Counted from the first letter of the stretch, positions 28,591 to 40,160 are shown. The stretch is 64,000 nt of DNA from Lytechinus variegatus (GCF_018143015.1 NC_054747.1:1673736-1737735), one strand, 5' to 3'. Translations and numbers: made by a program. The notes: generated by a model not told the origin, from the sequence alone.

Positions 28591-29396
28591 GGCAAAGTCT
28601 AAAAATCATGTTTGAGAACAACAGTCTTTGTGCCTATTAATGCAAACAATGATGACCCTTCTGCCCTCTGTGATATGAATCATAATAAGTAGCGCGTCGT
28701 CATTCGTGTTATTGACGGTTGCTAATCAAGTACACATATGTTATGTGAAAACCGATTTGGGGATTTCCAATCGTTTGTAGGCTCTTTCAAAATTGATAAT
28801 TTCTTACTTACAGTTCCTTCAATAGAGTAAAAGTTGACTTGAAACACATAGGGCCAAATATATGATATGAGCTTTTATCAATAGACCAGGTCTAATCTTT
28901 GCCATATAGAATTGCGTTTAAAGACTCATTGATGGTTTACACAGAATCAATACATATTTACGAATATGTGTCTAAATCAAATCATGTTTGTTTGTTGCTA
29001 CTCGGCGTACTTTGGAAGAAGAGCATAATTATTACTTCACTTGGCATACGCAGTTCTGAACCGACCACAACGGAGAACCGGGATATACCTCACTCTTCAG
29101 CGATTCAACCAGGAAATCATGACTAGTATCACAAGTAAGTACAGTTCAGAAGGATATTGCATTCGTACTTGGTTATACGCCATTGAAACTTTTGTTGTAT
29201 ATTATTGATAAATTCATACGGCTCTGTGTACATGGTTTATGTGTTAATATCAAGAGGTGTTCTTTGCATGTGCGCTCGTTTCGTGGTTGGTTGGTTCTGT
29301 GAACTGTGTCATGGGTGTCGGTTTGTGTTCATGGTTGTGGGAATGATCATGGCCGTAAGTATTTTCTTTTTTTTTTTTTGGGGGGGGGGGGTGGGC
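28591..29396. other. Non-coding stretch before the foldback element
   Basis: No supported gene. A possible 81-base exon with decent splice sites (29054-29134) has no recognisable product. A T12-G13 run ends just before the foldback element begins. Confidence 0.35.
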
Positions 29397-29400
29397 TGTT

Positions 29401-29632
29401 ACACCCGTAAATGTAATAATCGCCCAAAAATGTAATAACGCCCACAAATGTAATAACACTTTACCCACAAATGTAATAACGCCCACAAATGTATAACACT
29501 TTACTCACAAATGTCATAATTTCGCCCACAAATGTAATAATGCACTTTACCCACAAATGTAATAATTTTTGATTGCCAACAAATGTAATAATGACTTTAC
29601 CCACAAATGTAATATATTCGAAGGGATTTTTG
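29401..29632 (+). repeat. Left outer array of CCCACAAATGTAATAA units
   Basis: About ten units separated alternately by short (CG) and longer (CACTTTAC) spacers. The same alternation appears inverted at the right end. Confidence 0.9.
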
Positions 29633-29699
29633 ACGAATCCGTTATAAACTAAAATCCTATAAGAATGCATTCATATAGCACAAAAGCGCAATATCTTTC

Positions 29700-31012
29700 T
29701 TGGGGATAAGTCCAATTTTTTTTTCCAGACCCGATTAATTAAAAAAATATTATTTAAGTCCAAAGTCTATTTTCCAGACCCAGTTAATTAAAAAAATGTC
29801 ATATAAGTCCAAAGTCTTTTTTTCCAGACCCAGTTAATTAAAAAAGTATTATATAAGTCCAAAGTCTTTTTTCCTGACCCGGTTAATTAAAAAATAATGA
29901 TATTAGTCCAAAGTCTTTTTTCCAGACCCAGTTAATTAAAAAAATGTTATATAAGTCCAAAGTCTTTTTTTCCAGACCCAGTTAATTAAAAAAATATTAT
30001 ATAAGTCCAAAGTCTTTTTCCAGACCCGGTTAATTGAAAAATTATACCAGTTCAGTTTCCATTATTCATATACAGAAATTTACATGCTTGACATGATTAT
30101 AACATAATTATCTTCGGTTGAAACATATGGTTCTTGAGACAAAATTTATACGCAATAAAAATTTAAATCAGTGAAAAATGGAGGGACCTAAATTGAAAGC
30201 AAAGTTTGTGAGTTATAGGCCCCAATGGAAAAAAGGAGATAAGATAAAAAGCTATATAGTTATTAAAATTAAAAGGTAAGAGAAAAACAAAAGTTTATGA
30301 ACCAATTGGTTTATGAAATAATATCAGTCCAAAGTCTTTTTTTCCTGACCCAGTTAATTGAAAAATAATGATATTAGTCCAAAGTCTTTTTTCCAGACCC
30401 AGTTAATCAAAAAAATGTTATATAAGTCCAAAGTCTTTTTTTCCAGACCCAGTTAATTAAAAAAATATTATATAAGTCCAGTCTTTTTTTCCAGCCCCGG
30501 TTGATTAAAAAATTATGATATCAGTCCAAAGTCTATTTTCCAGACCCAGTTAATTAAAAAAAAGTTATATAAGTCCAAAGTCTTTTTTCCAGACCCAGTT
30601 AATTAAAAAAATATTTTATAAGTCCAAAGTCTTTTTCCAGACCCGGTTAATTGAAAAATTATATCAGTTCAGTTTCCATTATTCATATACAGAATTTTAC
30701 ATGCTTGACATGATTATAACATAATCATCTTCGGTTGAAACATATGGTTCTTGAGACAAAATTTATACGCAATAAAAATTTAAATCAGTGAAAAATGGAG
30801 GGACCTAAGTTGAAAGCAAAGTTTGTGAGTTATAGGCCCCAATGGAAAAAAGGAGATAAGATAAAAAGCTATATAGTTATTAAAATTAAAAGGTAAGAGA
30901 AAAACAAAAGTTTATGAACCAATTGGTTTATGAAATAATATCAGTCCAAAGTCTTTTTTTTCCAGACCCAGTTAATTAAAAAAAAATTATATAAGTCCAA
31001 AGTCTTTTTTCC
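29700..31012 (+). repeat. Left inner minisatellite, about 48-bp unit, with higher-order repeat
   Basis: Units contain CCAGACCCAGTTAATTAAAA followed by ATTATATAAGTCCAAAGTC. Blocks of units alternate with a 275-bp unique segment that occurs twice (starting near 30051 and 30668). This gives a higher-order period of about 617 bp. The array continues after the Penelope insertion at 34877. Confidence 0.9.
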
Positions 31013-31020
31013 AGACCCAG
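31013..31020 (+). other. Target site duplication, left copy (AGACCCAG)
   Basis: The same eight bases occur at 34877-34884, directly after the other end of the Penelope-like element. Removing the element and one copy restores a normal unit of the surrounding minisatellite. Confidence 0.75.
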
Positions 31021-31717
31021 GAACTCCGCCGACACACACACCACCGCCGCCGACACCTCGCTACAACCTCCGCCGACAACCTCCGCCGACGACCCAACAC
31101 CTCATCCGTACACCAGGCCACCCACTCACTCCCGCCGAAGCTCACCCGACGAGTCCGCCGACCAACACGCACAGAACGCCACCATTGATGTACACACCGC
31201 CGACTCACACACACGCCGCCGTAACTCACGCCGCCCTCTACTCACCACGTCCGCATACGACGCCCACTCGTTTCCCGCCAAAAACCGCCGACCCACACAC
31301 AGAGCGCCACCTACGACGTCAACCCGCCGTGACCGCCGGCCCAGAGCTTTCCCCCACGTCCGCACGAACGCCATAAGTACCGCCGCACGCCGAGCGAACA
31401 CTCACTCCTGAAGACGGACAGTCAACCTGTCCGAAACGTCGAGTCTCTCTACTACTCATCATCTCTACTCGCCGACGCAAGCCAGCATCTCCTCATCAGC
31501 TCTACTACTCAAGCTGTTCTCACTCAACATTCCTTCTGGTTTACAGTCCTTTTCAGGACTATTCTCAAGAAAGAATACTCTATTCTCAAATCTCCACTTT
31601 CTCGCCTATCCACTTCCTCCTCTTCCTCTATCCACTGCTGCTATAACACTCCACATGGTGTACCGTAAACCACATCAGCAATTGTACATGCCACCATGCA
31701 AACCTTCAAACAACATC
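31021..31717 (+). repeat. 5' pseudo-LTR of the Penelope-like element
   Basis: 697-bp C-rich direct repeat, matched at 34193-34876. By eye the only clear difference is an extra 13-base unit (CCTCCGCCGACAA) near 31070-31083. It ends 22 bases after the start codon of the element's ORF. Confidence 0.85.
31404..31444 (+). ncRNA. Hammerhead-ribozyme-like motif in the 5' pLTR
   Basis: Order of parts: ACTC, CTGAAGA (core CUGANGA), a hairpin with stem GGACAG/CTGTCC, GAAAC (core GAAA), GTC (cleavage triplet), GAGT pairing with the initial ACTC. Helix I is open, helix II is six pairs, helix III would be only AC/GU. ACGU is self-complementary, which could allow a dimeric form. Penelope-like elements are known to carry hammerhead motifs in their pLTRs. 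One odd point: the base after CUGANGA (C31415) has no ordinary partner if GAAA is kept intact. Confidence 0.55.
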
Positions 31718-34347
31718 TGACTCAGCTCTACGGGGAGCCTACTCAACGCACCGCCAGGCAACTTCAGCGCGACGTAGTCAAATCAGCCAAGCTTACCAAC
31801 CACCTCACCTTCCTCAAACGCTGCCGCGACTCCGACATCATACCGCCAGGACTCCAACTCAAATCTTCCGTCGACACCCCGAAAGCTAAACGCATCCTGC
31901 ACCAAGCCAGCTTAGACCTCACTCGCGAACGCATCGCACGCACCCGACACCAACTCCACGATCTCAACTCAAGCATCACTTCTACTCAAACTCAACTTAG
32001 CCGACGACTCAAACCAGACGATCTAGATAAAGTTCAGGCATTCAACGACTACACATCTCGCAAAACCTTCCAGTCCACCAAGCTAAAACAAATCAACAAG
32101 TTCGACCGACTCTACTCCCGCAAGCCTACGCAAGCCAACCAACAACCTTCGACCGAAGCAACCAAGGATACCGTAATCAACCTTAGCCGACACCAACTTA
32201 CCCAAGCCGAACACAAAGTACTCTCCCTCGGACTCAACTTCGCCGTAGCTCCTAAGAAGATCCCTTTCTCCGACATCGTACAGCAAGTCGAACCCAAGCT
32301 CCGCTTTCTCTCCAAAGAGGCTGCCAACGCAATTAGACTCAAGGTAACCAATGCCCTCTCCGACGCCAAGCCACCTAAACAGAACCTGTCCAAAGAAGAA
32401 CGCTCTGCTATCCAGGACCTCCGACGTAACCAAGCCATTCACATCCTTCAGGCTGACAAGGGCAACGCCACCGTTATCATGGACCAAGACGCATACGATG
32501 ACAAGATCGAAGAGATTCTCCAAGACAAGGACACCTACTCCAAACTCAACAGAGACCCAACTCAGGCCAACGAAAGGAAAATCAACCAACAACTGCTGAC
32601 CCTACACCGATCCGATGCACTACCCAAGGCACTCTACTTCCAACTCAGATCGTCTTCAGCCAAGTCACCTATCTTATTCGGACAACCCAAGATACACAAG
32701 CCTAACACTCCTCTCCGCCCTATCATCTCCACTCGTGGGTCACCCTGCTACAACACAGCACGCCATCTGGCCAACATCCTCCAACCACTCGTAGGCCTGA
32801 CCCAGCACCATGTCACCAACTCCAAGCACTTCATAGACGTCATCTCCAAAACCAAGATCCGGCCCTCCGACACACTCGTCAGCTTTGATGTCGTCTCCCT
32901 CTTCACCAGCGTACCTGTAGACCAAGCATGTGACATCATCAAGCAACGCCTGATCACCGACTCAGACCTAGCATCCAGAACCAATCTCACACCAGACCAG
33001 ATCCATGACCTCCTCCTCACCTGTCTCAACTCCAACTCCTTCAAATGGCGCAACAACTACTACAAACAACTACAAGGAGCAGCCATGGGTTCACCTCTCT
33101 CACCAATCATCGCTAACATATTCATGGAACACTTTGAGCACCAAGCACTCAAGACTGCGGACAAGCCTCCTTCACTCTGGCTCCGCTACGTCGACGACAC
33201 CTTTGTCATCTGGCCGCACAGCACACCCGACCTTCACCAGTTTCTCAACCACCTCAACAACCAGCACCCTAGCATCAAGTTCACCATGGAGACCCAACAC
33301 GACAACTCAATTCCATTTCTAGACGTTCTCATCACCAAGACACCGTCTGGATTCCCATCTCACCAGGTGTACCGAAAACCTACCCACACAGACCGCTACC
33401 TCAACTTCCGCTCACACCACCACCCGTCCATCCACCAATCAGTCGCCGACACTCTCGTCAGACGAGCCCACCAACTCAGCGACAAGGCACACTTACATCA
33501 AGAACTCAAGCACGTGACCAATGCACTCACCTCCATCAACCACTACCCCAGAAGAAGGATCAAGACTCAACCACCCAGCCACCAACCCAGCACCGACAGC
33601 ACCGAAAACCCATCCGAAACCAAGCCCGTCGCCACCATAGTACTACCCTACATCGGCAAGACTTCACACCGACTACAACGCATCCTTCACTCTGCCAACA
33701 TCCTCGTCAGACACCAATCCTCTCGAAAACTACACTCCATCCTTCACTCTCATAAGGACAAGCACCCATCCAACAAACAACCAGGCGTCTACAAGATCCC
33801 CTGCGACTGCGGTAAAGTCTACATTGGGGAAACCGGCCGAGACTTCGACACCAGACTCAAAGAACACAAGACCCACCACCGACGCAGCGACTGGGACCGA
33901 TCCGCCATCGTCAAGCACGCACAACAAGAGAATCACCGCATAGAATGGGAAAGGAGCCACCTAATCACCAACATCCGGCACTGGAATACCAGAAGGGTCA
34001 GGGAAGCCATTGAGATACATCAACACAACACTGTGCCTCAAGACCCTGGCCTCCACATCAACAGCATCTGGCACCCAATCCTACGCCACCATCAAACTTC
34101 TAACCAATCCACAAACAACCAGCCGTCCACCGTCACTCCACCGAGCCCTCCTACCCAACACAGCAGTCTGATTGCATCACCAACTCAACCAGGAACTCCG
34201 CCGACACACACACCACCGCCGCCGACACCTCGCTACAACCTCCGCCGACGACCCAACACCTCATCCGTACACCAGGCCACCCACTCACTCCCGCCGAAGC
34301 TCACCCGACGAGTCCGCCGACCAACACGCACAGAACGCCACCATTGA
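31696..34347 (+). CDS. Penelope-like element RT with GIY-YIG endonuclease, intact
   Basis: An 883-codon ORF for the retroelement polyprotein, which would copy the element RNA at a nicked target. Visible in order: a basic helical N-terminus; RT motif A with FDVVSLF at about residues 397-403; motif B GAAMGSPLSP at 461-470; catalytic YVDD at 498-501; NSIPFLDVLI and the PTHTDRYLNF block; then a GIY-YIG nuclease starting GVYKIPCDCGKVYIGETGR at about 697, with downstream EH and REAIEIHQ. The last 51 codons and stop lie in the 3' pLTR, and the first seven codons lie in the 5' pLTR (context GCCACCATGC). No frameshift or stop interrupts it. The C-rich codons differ sharply from the AT-rich surroundings. 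Confidence 0.93.
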   Translation: MQTFKQHLTQLYGEPTQRTARQLQRDVVKSAKLTNHLTFLKRCRDSDIIPPGLQLKSSVDTPKAKRILHQASLDLTRERIARTRHQLHDLNSSITSTQTQLSRRLKPDDLDKVQAFNDYTSRKTFQSTKLKQINKFDRLYSRKPTQANQQPSTEATKDTVINLSRHQLTQAEHKVLSLGLNFAVAPKKIPFSDIVQQVEPKLRFLSKEAANAIRLKVTNALSDAKPPKQNLSKEERSAIQDLRRNQAIHILQADKGNATVIMDQDAYDDKIEEILQDKDTYSKLNRDPTQANERKINQQLLTLHRSDALPKALYFQLRSSSAKSPILFGQPKIHKPNTPLRPIISTRGSPCYNTARHLANILQPLVGLTQHHVTNSKHFIDVISKTKIRPSDTLVSFDVVSLFTSVPVDQACDIIKQRLITDSDLASRTNLTPDQIHDLLLTCLNSNSFKWRNNYYKQLQGAAMGSPLSPIIANIFMEHFEHQALKTADKPPSLWLRYVDDTFVIWPHSTPDLHQFLNHLNNQHPSIKFTMETQHDNSIPFLDVLITKTPSGFPSHQVYRKPTHTDRYLNFRSHHHPSIHQSVADTLVRRAHQLSDKAHLHQELKHVTNALTSINHYPRRRIKTQPPSHQPSTDSTENPSETKPVATIVLPYIGKTSHRLQRILHSANILVRHQSSRKLHSILHSHKDKHPSNKQPGVYKIPCDCGKVYIGETGRDFDTRLKEHKTHHRRSDWDRSAIVKHAQQENHRIEWERSHLITNIRHWNTRRVREAIEIHQHNTVPQDPGLHINSIWHPILRHHQTSNQSTNNQPSTVTPPSPPTQHSSLIASPTQPGTPPTHTPPPPTPRYNLRRRPNTSSVHQATHSLPPKLTRRVRRPTRTERHH

Positions 34348-34876
34348 TGTACACACCGCCGACTCACACACACGCCGCCGTAACTCACGCCGCCCTCTAC
34401 TCACCACGTCCGCATACGACGCCCACTCGTTTCCCGCCAAAAACCGCCGACCCACACACAGAGCGCCACCTACGACGTCAACCCGCCGTGACCGCCGGCC
34501 CAGAGCTTTCCCCCACGTCCGCACGAACGCCATAAGTACCGCCGCACGCCGAGCGAACACTCACTCCTGAAGACGGACAGTCAACCTGTCCGAAACGTCG
34601 AGTCTCTCTACTACTCATCATCTCTACTCGCCGACGCAAGCCAGCATCTCCTCATCAGCTCTACTACTCAAGCTGTTCTCACTCAACATTCCTTCTGGTT
34701 TACAGTCCTTTTCAGGACTATTCTCAAGAAAGAATACTCTATTCTCAAATCTCCACTTTCTCGCCTATCCACTTCCTCCTCTTCCTCTATCCACTGCTGC
34801 TATAACACTCCACATGGTGTACCGTAAACCACATCAGCAATTGTACATGCCACCATGCAAACCTTCAAACAACATC
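34193..34876 (+). repeat. 3' pseudo-LTR of the Penelope-like element
   Basis: 684-bp direct repeat of 31021-31717. Codes for the C-terminus of the RT ORF up to 34347, then repeats the hammerhead-like motif and ends with the start-codon region. A target duplication follows immediately. Confidence 0.85.
34563..34603 (+). ncRNA. Hammerhead-ribozyme-like motif in the 3' pLTR
   Basis: Identical to 31404-31444 (offset 3159). Two copies one element-length apart would let a transcript be cut at both pLTRs. Confidence 0.55.
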
Positions 34877-35600
34877 AGACCCAGTTAATTGAAAAAATAT
34901 TATATAAGTCCAAAGTCTTTTTCCAGACCCGGTTAATCAAAAAATTATGATATCCGTCCAAATTCTTTTCTCCAGACCCAGTTCTTTAGAAAAATGTTGT
35001 ATAAGTCTAAAGTCTTTTTTTCCAGACCCGATAGATTAAAAAATTATGATATCAGTCCAAAGTCTATTTTCCAGACCCAATTAATTAAAAAAATGTAATA
35101 TAAGTCCAGTCTTTTTTCCAGACCCGGTTAATTAAAAAATTATGATATCCGTCCAAAGTTTTTTTTTTCCAGACCCAGTTAATTAAAAAAAAATTATATA
35201 AGTCCAAAGTCTTTTTTTCCAGACCCAGTTAATTGAAAAAATATTACATAAGTCCAAAGTCTTTTTCCAGACCCGGTTAATTAAAAAATTATGATATCCG
35301 TCCAAATTCTTTTCTCCAGACCCAGTTGTTTAAAAAAATGTTGTATAAGTCTAGTCTTTTTTTCCAGACCCGGTAGATTAAAAAATTATGATATCAGTCC
35401 AAAGTCTATTTTCCAGACCCAGTTAATTCAAAAATTATGATATCAGTCCAAAGTCTTTTTTCCAGACCCAGTTAATTAAAAAATGTTTTAAAAAAAGTCC
35501 AGTCTTTTTTCCAGACCCGGTTAATTAAAAAATTATGAAATAAGTCCAAAGTCTTGTTTCCAGACCTGTTTATTTAAAAAAATATAATATAGGTCCAAAC
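34877..35600 (+). repeat. Left inner minisatellite, continuation after the insertion
   Basis: Same unit of about 48 bp as 29700-31012 (CCAGACCCGGTTAATTAAAA..., TATCCGTCCAAA). The first eight bases are the right copy of the target duplication. Confidence 0.85.
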
Positions 35601-37225
35601 TAACATACGATATTGATATTCTAGTGGAATAAAAGTGAGAATCGAGCATAGTCTTTTCTCCGGACCCAGTTATTTAAAACTGATGGAATCAGGCAAAAAG
35701 TAACCCAACCCTCTTATTAATGTTTAATAACATGGAAATATAGCATAGTCTTTCATCCAGAACAAGATCTTTCAAATGACACATGATCAATAATGATAAT
35801 AAATTAGTAATAATAAAAAAAGAAAAGCAAACAAAGACCCACGATCCTATTTATGTCGAATAACATGGAAATATAGTGTGGTCTTTCCTCCAGACCTAGT
35901 TATAAAAATCATAAAAAACACAACAACCAACAACAAAACAAAGACCCTGTAATCTTATCAACATTGAATAGCATGGAAATATCGTGTAGTCTTTCTCCAG
36001 ACCCAACTATTTCAAAATAACAAAAATTAATTTAAGAAAGAACAACAGAATCTAAAACCCAACTATCCTTCAAACTAATAACCTTCAATAAATAAAAGTT
36101 TAGAGAGTTTTCTTTATTCCAGACCTTGTCATTTTCAAATATAAGATAAATGAAATCTTCACAACTAAGACTCAATCTTATTCTCGTGCCTGTTCAATAT
36201 GAATAAGATGATTGTGGGAGTATTTCATCAACATTTATGTCCGACCTTGATGTTGATTGGCTAAGATGCAGTGCTTCCATGGTTAGTGTTGGATAAAATG
36301 GGACTTGTCGGATTAAACGTCAGACAAATCCTTTCATGAAATGCTCCCCGGGCTCTACGTTTCGATGCTTTTTATTCATTATAAATTTCTTTGCCTAGAA
36401 GAAAAGTGAATGTTTAAAGACATTATATATTACAGGATCTTAGGCTGGAAGAGGGTTTTCATTTTTTTTTTAATTAGCTGGTCTGGTCAAATTAAGTATG
36501 CGTTATCACAAGGGCTTTATAGTTTGGAAGATGTTGGGGTCTAAGTTTTAAGATTAATGTTTCGCTTAATTTGTATTTTTAAGAGAACTGGGTGAGGGGT
36601 AAAGACATTACTCTAAGCCCAAGCATTTATACTGGGTTTAATTTTGAAGATTAGTCTTAGCTGTGATTTTTTTTTCAATATTTTTTTATCTTTTAAATAA
36701 CTGGGTCTTGAAGAAAGACTAAGCGTAATACTCGTCTTATTCCACAAGAATAAAAATAGGACAAAGTCTTAGGTTTTTAAGAATGCTTAAATCATTTTAA
36801 ATGACTGGGTCTGGAATAAAGACAACGCTCTAAACATGTGCTTTTCTACATGCATGGTCTTAATTTGGAGGATTGTTGGTTCTTAGATTCGTTGTTGGGG
36901 GTTGGGTTTTATTGATTTTTTATTCTTGAAATAATTGTTTCTGGAGGAAAGTCGATCTTCGACAATTGGTCTTCGTGTTATTCCACAGTAATCAGATTAA
37001 TGGGTCTTCGTTTTAGAATATTTGTAAACTCTATTTCATTTTTTTTTCAAATAATAACCAAGTCTGGAGGAAGGATGTTTGCTTTACCCATGCATTATTG
37101 CAATGTTTTGTTGGGGTCTTAGTATTATTAAAAAAACTGGGTGTGGGGTAAAGACATATTTCTTTACTGGGTGTAACTTTGGAAGATTGGTCTTAGATTT
37201 GAAGTTTTGTAAATTCATTTTTTAA
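35601..37225. repeat. Diverged inner arms and centre of the foldback
   Basis: Spaced copies of TCTTTCCTCCAGACCC-type motifs run on the plus strand to about 36.15 kb. From about 36.58 kb on, the inverse (AACTGGGTCTGGAATAAAGAC) appears, so the turn-round lies between. No gene is seen. Confidence 0.6.
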
Positions 37226-37813
37226 AGAGGAATCCAACCCAAACAAAAACTTGCTTTTATAAGGAAAGAAAAATCAGATAGGTGAAAGTTTGAACAATAT
37301 TGGACAAACAACAAGAAAGTTATGAATTTTTAAAAGTTGTAAATATTGGTAATCACTATACCCATGGAGACTTCAAATTGGCGGCATATGGGATGTCACA
37401 GTGATGTCAGGCAAGGATTACTCTTCCATGTACTCCAATACATATTATGGCTAAAATGTCATTTTTCCAAAAGTTTTATTTCAAATTATATTTTTCTTTC
37501 ATGAGGATATAAAACAATATACTACCTGGGTTATATTTAGATTACTGCCCCAGGGGAATGAGTACTTAGGAGTAACCCACAAATCCCTGATAATAAAGTG
37601 CATGGCCTATGGGAAAGTTGTCCTTTCCCCTTGTCATAATTTACTTACCCAGTTGCCAATTTGAAATCTACATAGTATTTAATAGTGTCTCAATATTAAA
37701 GAAGCTATAACTTTCTTATTGCTTGTCCGATTTCTTTCAGACTTTCACCATTCTGTTTAATTTATTTTTCTCCTTCCCAACACAACATTTTATGGCCAAG
37801 GCTGGATTCCCCT
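37226..37813. mobile_element. Palindromic MITE nested in the foldback, TTAA flanks
   Basis: Ends AGAGGAATCCAACCC and GGCTGGATTCCCCT are bordered by TTAA (37222-37225 and 37814-37817). It interrupts right-arm foldback repeats and so is younger than them. Confidence 0.65.
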
Positions 37814-38489
37814 TTAAATAGCCGGGTCTGGAGAAAAGAGTACGTTTTAAAACTCGCGTTATTCCACAAGAATAAGAATATGATAGGGTCTTATATTAGA
37901 ATATCTTTTTTGTGTATTTGTTTTAATGATTAGGTCTGGACTAAAGACAACGCTCTAAACTTCTATTTAAAACATTTCCTAGGTTGAATGGTTGTTTGGT
38001 CTTAGATTTTGATTTTTTTATTATTACTATTAGCGTAATTTTGAAAAATAAAACTGGGTCGGGCTGAAAGACTACGCTACATGTATAGATCCATGTTATC
38101 CAGCATTAATAAGATTATGGGGTCTTTATACTGTTTTGAAAATGTACATGTAATTCATAATTTTGAATAACTGGGTTTGGAGGAAAGACTATGCTATATT
38201 TTCATGGAATTCAACATTACCAAGAGTGGAGGATCTTTTTTTCAATCATTTCTTATTTTGAAATAATCTGGTCTGGATGAATGTCTATAACATCAATAGA
38301 TTGTGTGGTCTTTTTTGAAAGATTTGATGAATGTTTTAAATGACCCGGAGAAAGGTCTTTGCGCTATATGAATGCATTAAAATAGGTTTAATTTGTAGTT
38401 ATAAGTAACCGGGTCGAGAGAAAAGACTTTGCATTTTTGTGCTACATGAACGCTTACTATAGGGTTTAGTTTTTAGTTTTAAGTAACCA

Positions 38490-39900
38490 GGTCAAGATTA
38501 CGCTTGATTCTCAATTTACTCTTAGCGCATGTATTCACAATTATACACCAAATAAGTTTAAACAACTACAGACATTAATTCCACCAGTCTTCATTAACTG
38601 TGCTTGGAGAAAAGACTAATCTCGATTCTCATTTTTATTCCACTGGAATATCATTATTGTATCTTAGTTTGGACTTATATTATAATTTTTGAAATACCAG
38701 GGTCTAAAAGAAGACAAGATTTTGGACATATCGTATAATTTGTTTAACAACTGGTCTGGAAAAAAGACATTGGACTTATATTTCAATTTTTGAATTAACC
38801 GGGTCTGGAAAAAAGACTACGCTTGATTCTCAATTTACTCTTAGCGCATGTATTCACAATAATACACCAAATAAGTTAAAATAACTACAGACATTAATTT
38901 CACCAGTCTTCATGAACCGGATCTGGAGAAAAGAATAAGCTCGATTTTCATTTTTATTCCACTGGAATATCATTATCGTATCTTAGTTTGGACTTATATT
39001 GTAATTTTTGAAATACCAGGGTCTAAAAAAAGACAAGATTTTGGACATATCGTATAATTTGTTTAACAACTGGTCTGGAACAAAGACTTTGCACTTTTGT
39101 GCTATATGAATGCATTACTATAGGGTTTCAGTTATTAGTTTTAAGAAACCAGGTCTGGAAAAAAGACTACGCTTGATTCTCGATTTACTCTTATCGCATA
39201 TATTCACAATATAAGCCATATAAGTTGAAACAACAAAGACATTAGTTCTACCGGTCTTAATTAACTGGGTCTGGAGAAAAGACTACGCTCGATTCTGATG
39301 ATTGGTGATTGGTGATTCTCATTTTTATTCCACTGGAATATCATTATCGTATCTTAGTTTGGACTTATATTTCAATTTTTTAATTAACCGGGTCTGGAAA
39401 AAAGACTTTGGACATATCGTATAATTTGTTTAACAACTGGGTCTGGAAAAAAGACTTTGGTCTTAGATTTCAATTTTTGAATTAACCGGGTTTGGAAAAA
39501 AGACTACGCTTGATTGTCAATTTACTATTAGCGCATGTATTCACAAAAATACACCAAATAAGTTGAAACAACTACAGACATTAATTCCACCAGCCTTCAT
39601 TAACTGGGTCTGAAGAAAAGATTAAGATCGATTCTCATTTTTATTCCACTGGAATGTCATTATCGCATCTTAGTTTGGAATTTTATTATAATTTTTGACA
39701 TAACTGGGTCTGGAAAAAGACTTTGGAATTATATCATAATTTTTTAAACAACCGGGTCTGGAAAAAAGACTTTGGACTTACATAATGATTTTTTAAACAA
39801 CCGGGTCTGGAAAAAAATACTTTGGACTTATATAATAATTATTTAAACAACCTGGTCTGGAAAAAGACTATGGACTTATCTCCAACAAAGACTGCACTTT
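38490..39900 (-). repeat. Right inner arm with four-copy tandem of about 318-351 bp
   Basis: GCTTGATTCTCAATTTACT-type starts recur near 38502, 38821, 39171 and 39508. Each unit contains the inverse of the left-arm motifs (AACTGGGTCTGGAAAAAAGAC, TTTGGACTTATAT). The arm is organised differently from the left one, so the two have evolved separately. Confidence 0.8.
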
Positions 39901-39959
39901 GTGCTATATGAACGCATTACTATAGGATTTTAGTTTAGAACGGAATCGCCCAAAATCCC

Positions 39960-40160
39960 TTCAAATTTATTACATTTGTGGGTAAAGTCATTATCACATT
40001 TGTGGACGATCAAAAATTATTACATTTGTGGGTAAAGTGCATTATCACATTTGTGGGTGAAATTATTATATTTGTGGGTAAAGTGTTATTACATTTGTGG
40101 GCGTTATTACATTTGTGACTAAAGTGTTATTACATTTGTGGGCGTTATTACATTTGTGGG
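39960..40160 (-). repeat. Right outer array (inverted CCCACAAATGTAATAA units)
   Basis: About nine TTATTACATTTGTGGG units, the mirror image of 29401-29632, with the same alternating spacers. Confidence 0.9.

Noticed and set aside
28899..29134. Possible extra exon with AG at 29053 and AA|GTAAGT at 29134
   Set aside because: Splice sites are reasonable but the 27-residue product matches no family and nothing connects it to a neighbour.
29401..29632. Outer foldback array as a CRISPR-like array
   Set aside because: The spacers are two alternating short sequences and the whole array is mirrored at 39960-40160, so it is a transposon end.
32083..33056. Minus-strand open frames inside the Penelope-like element
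   Set aside because: They are shadows of the 883-codon plus-strand ORF produced by its C-rich codon use.
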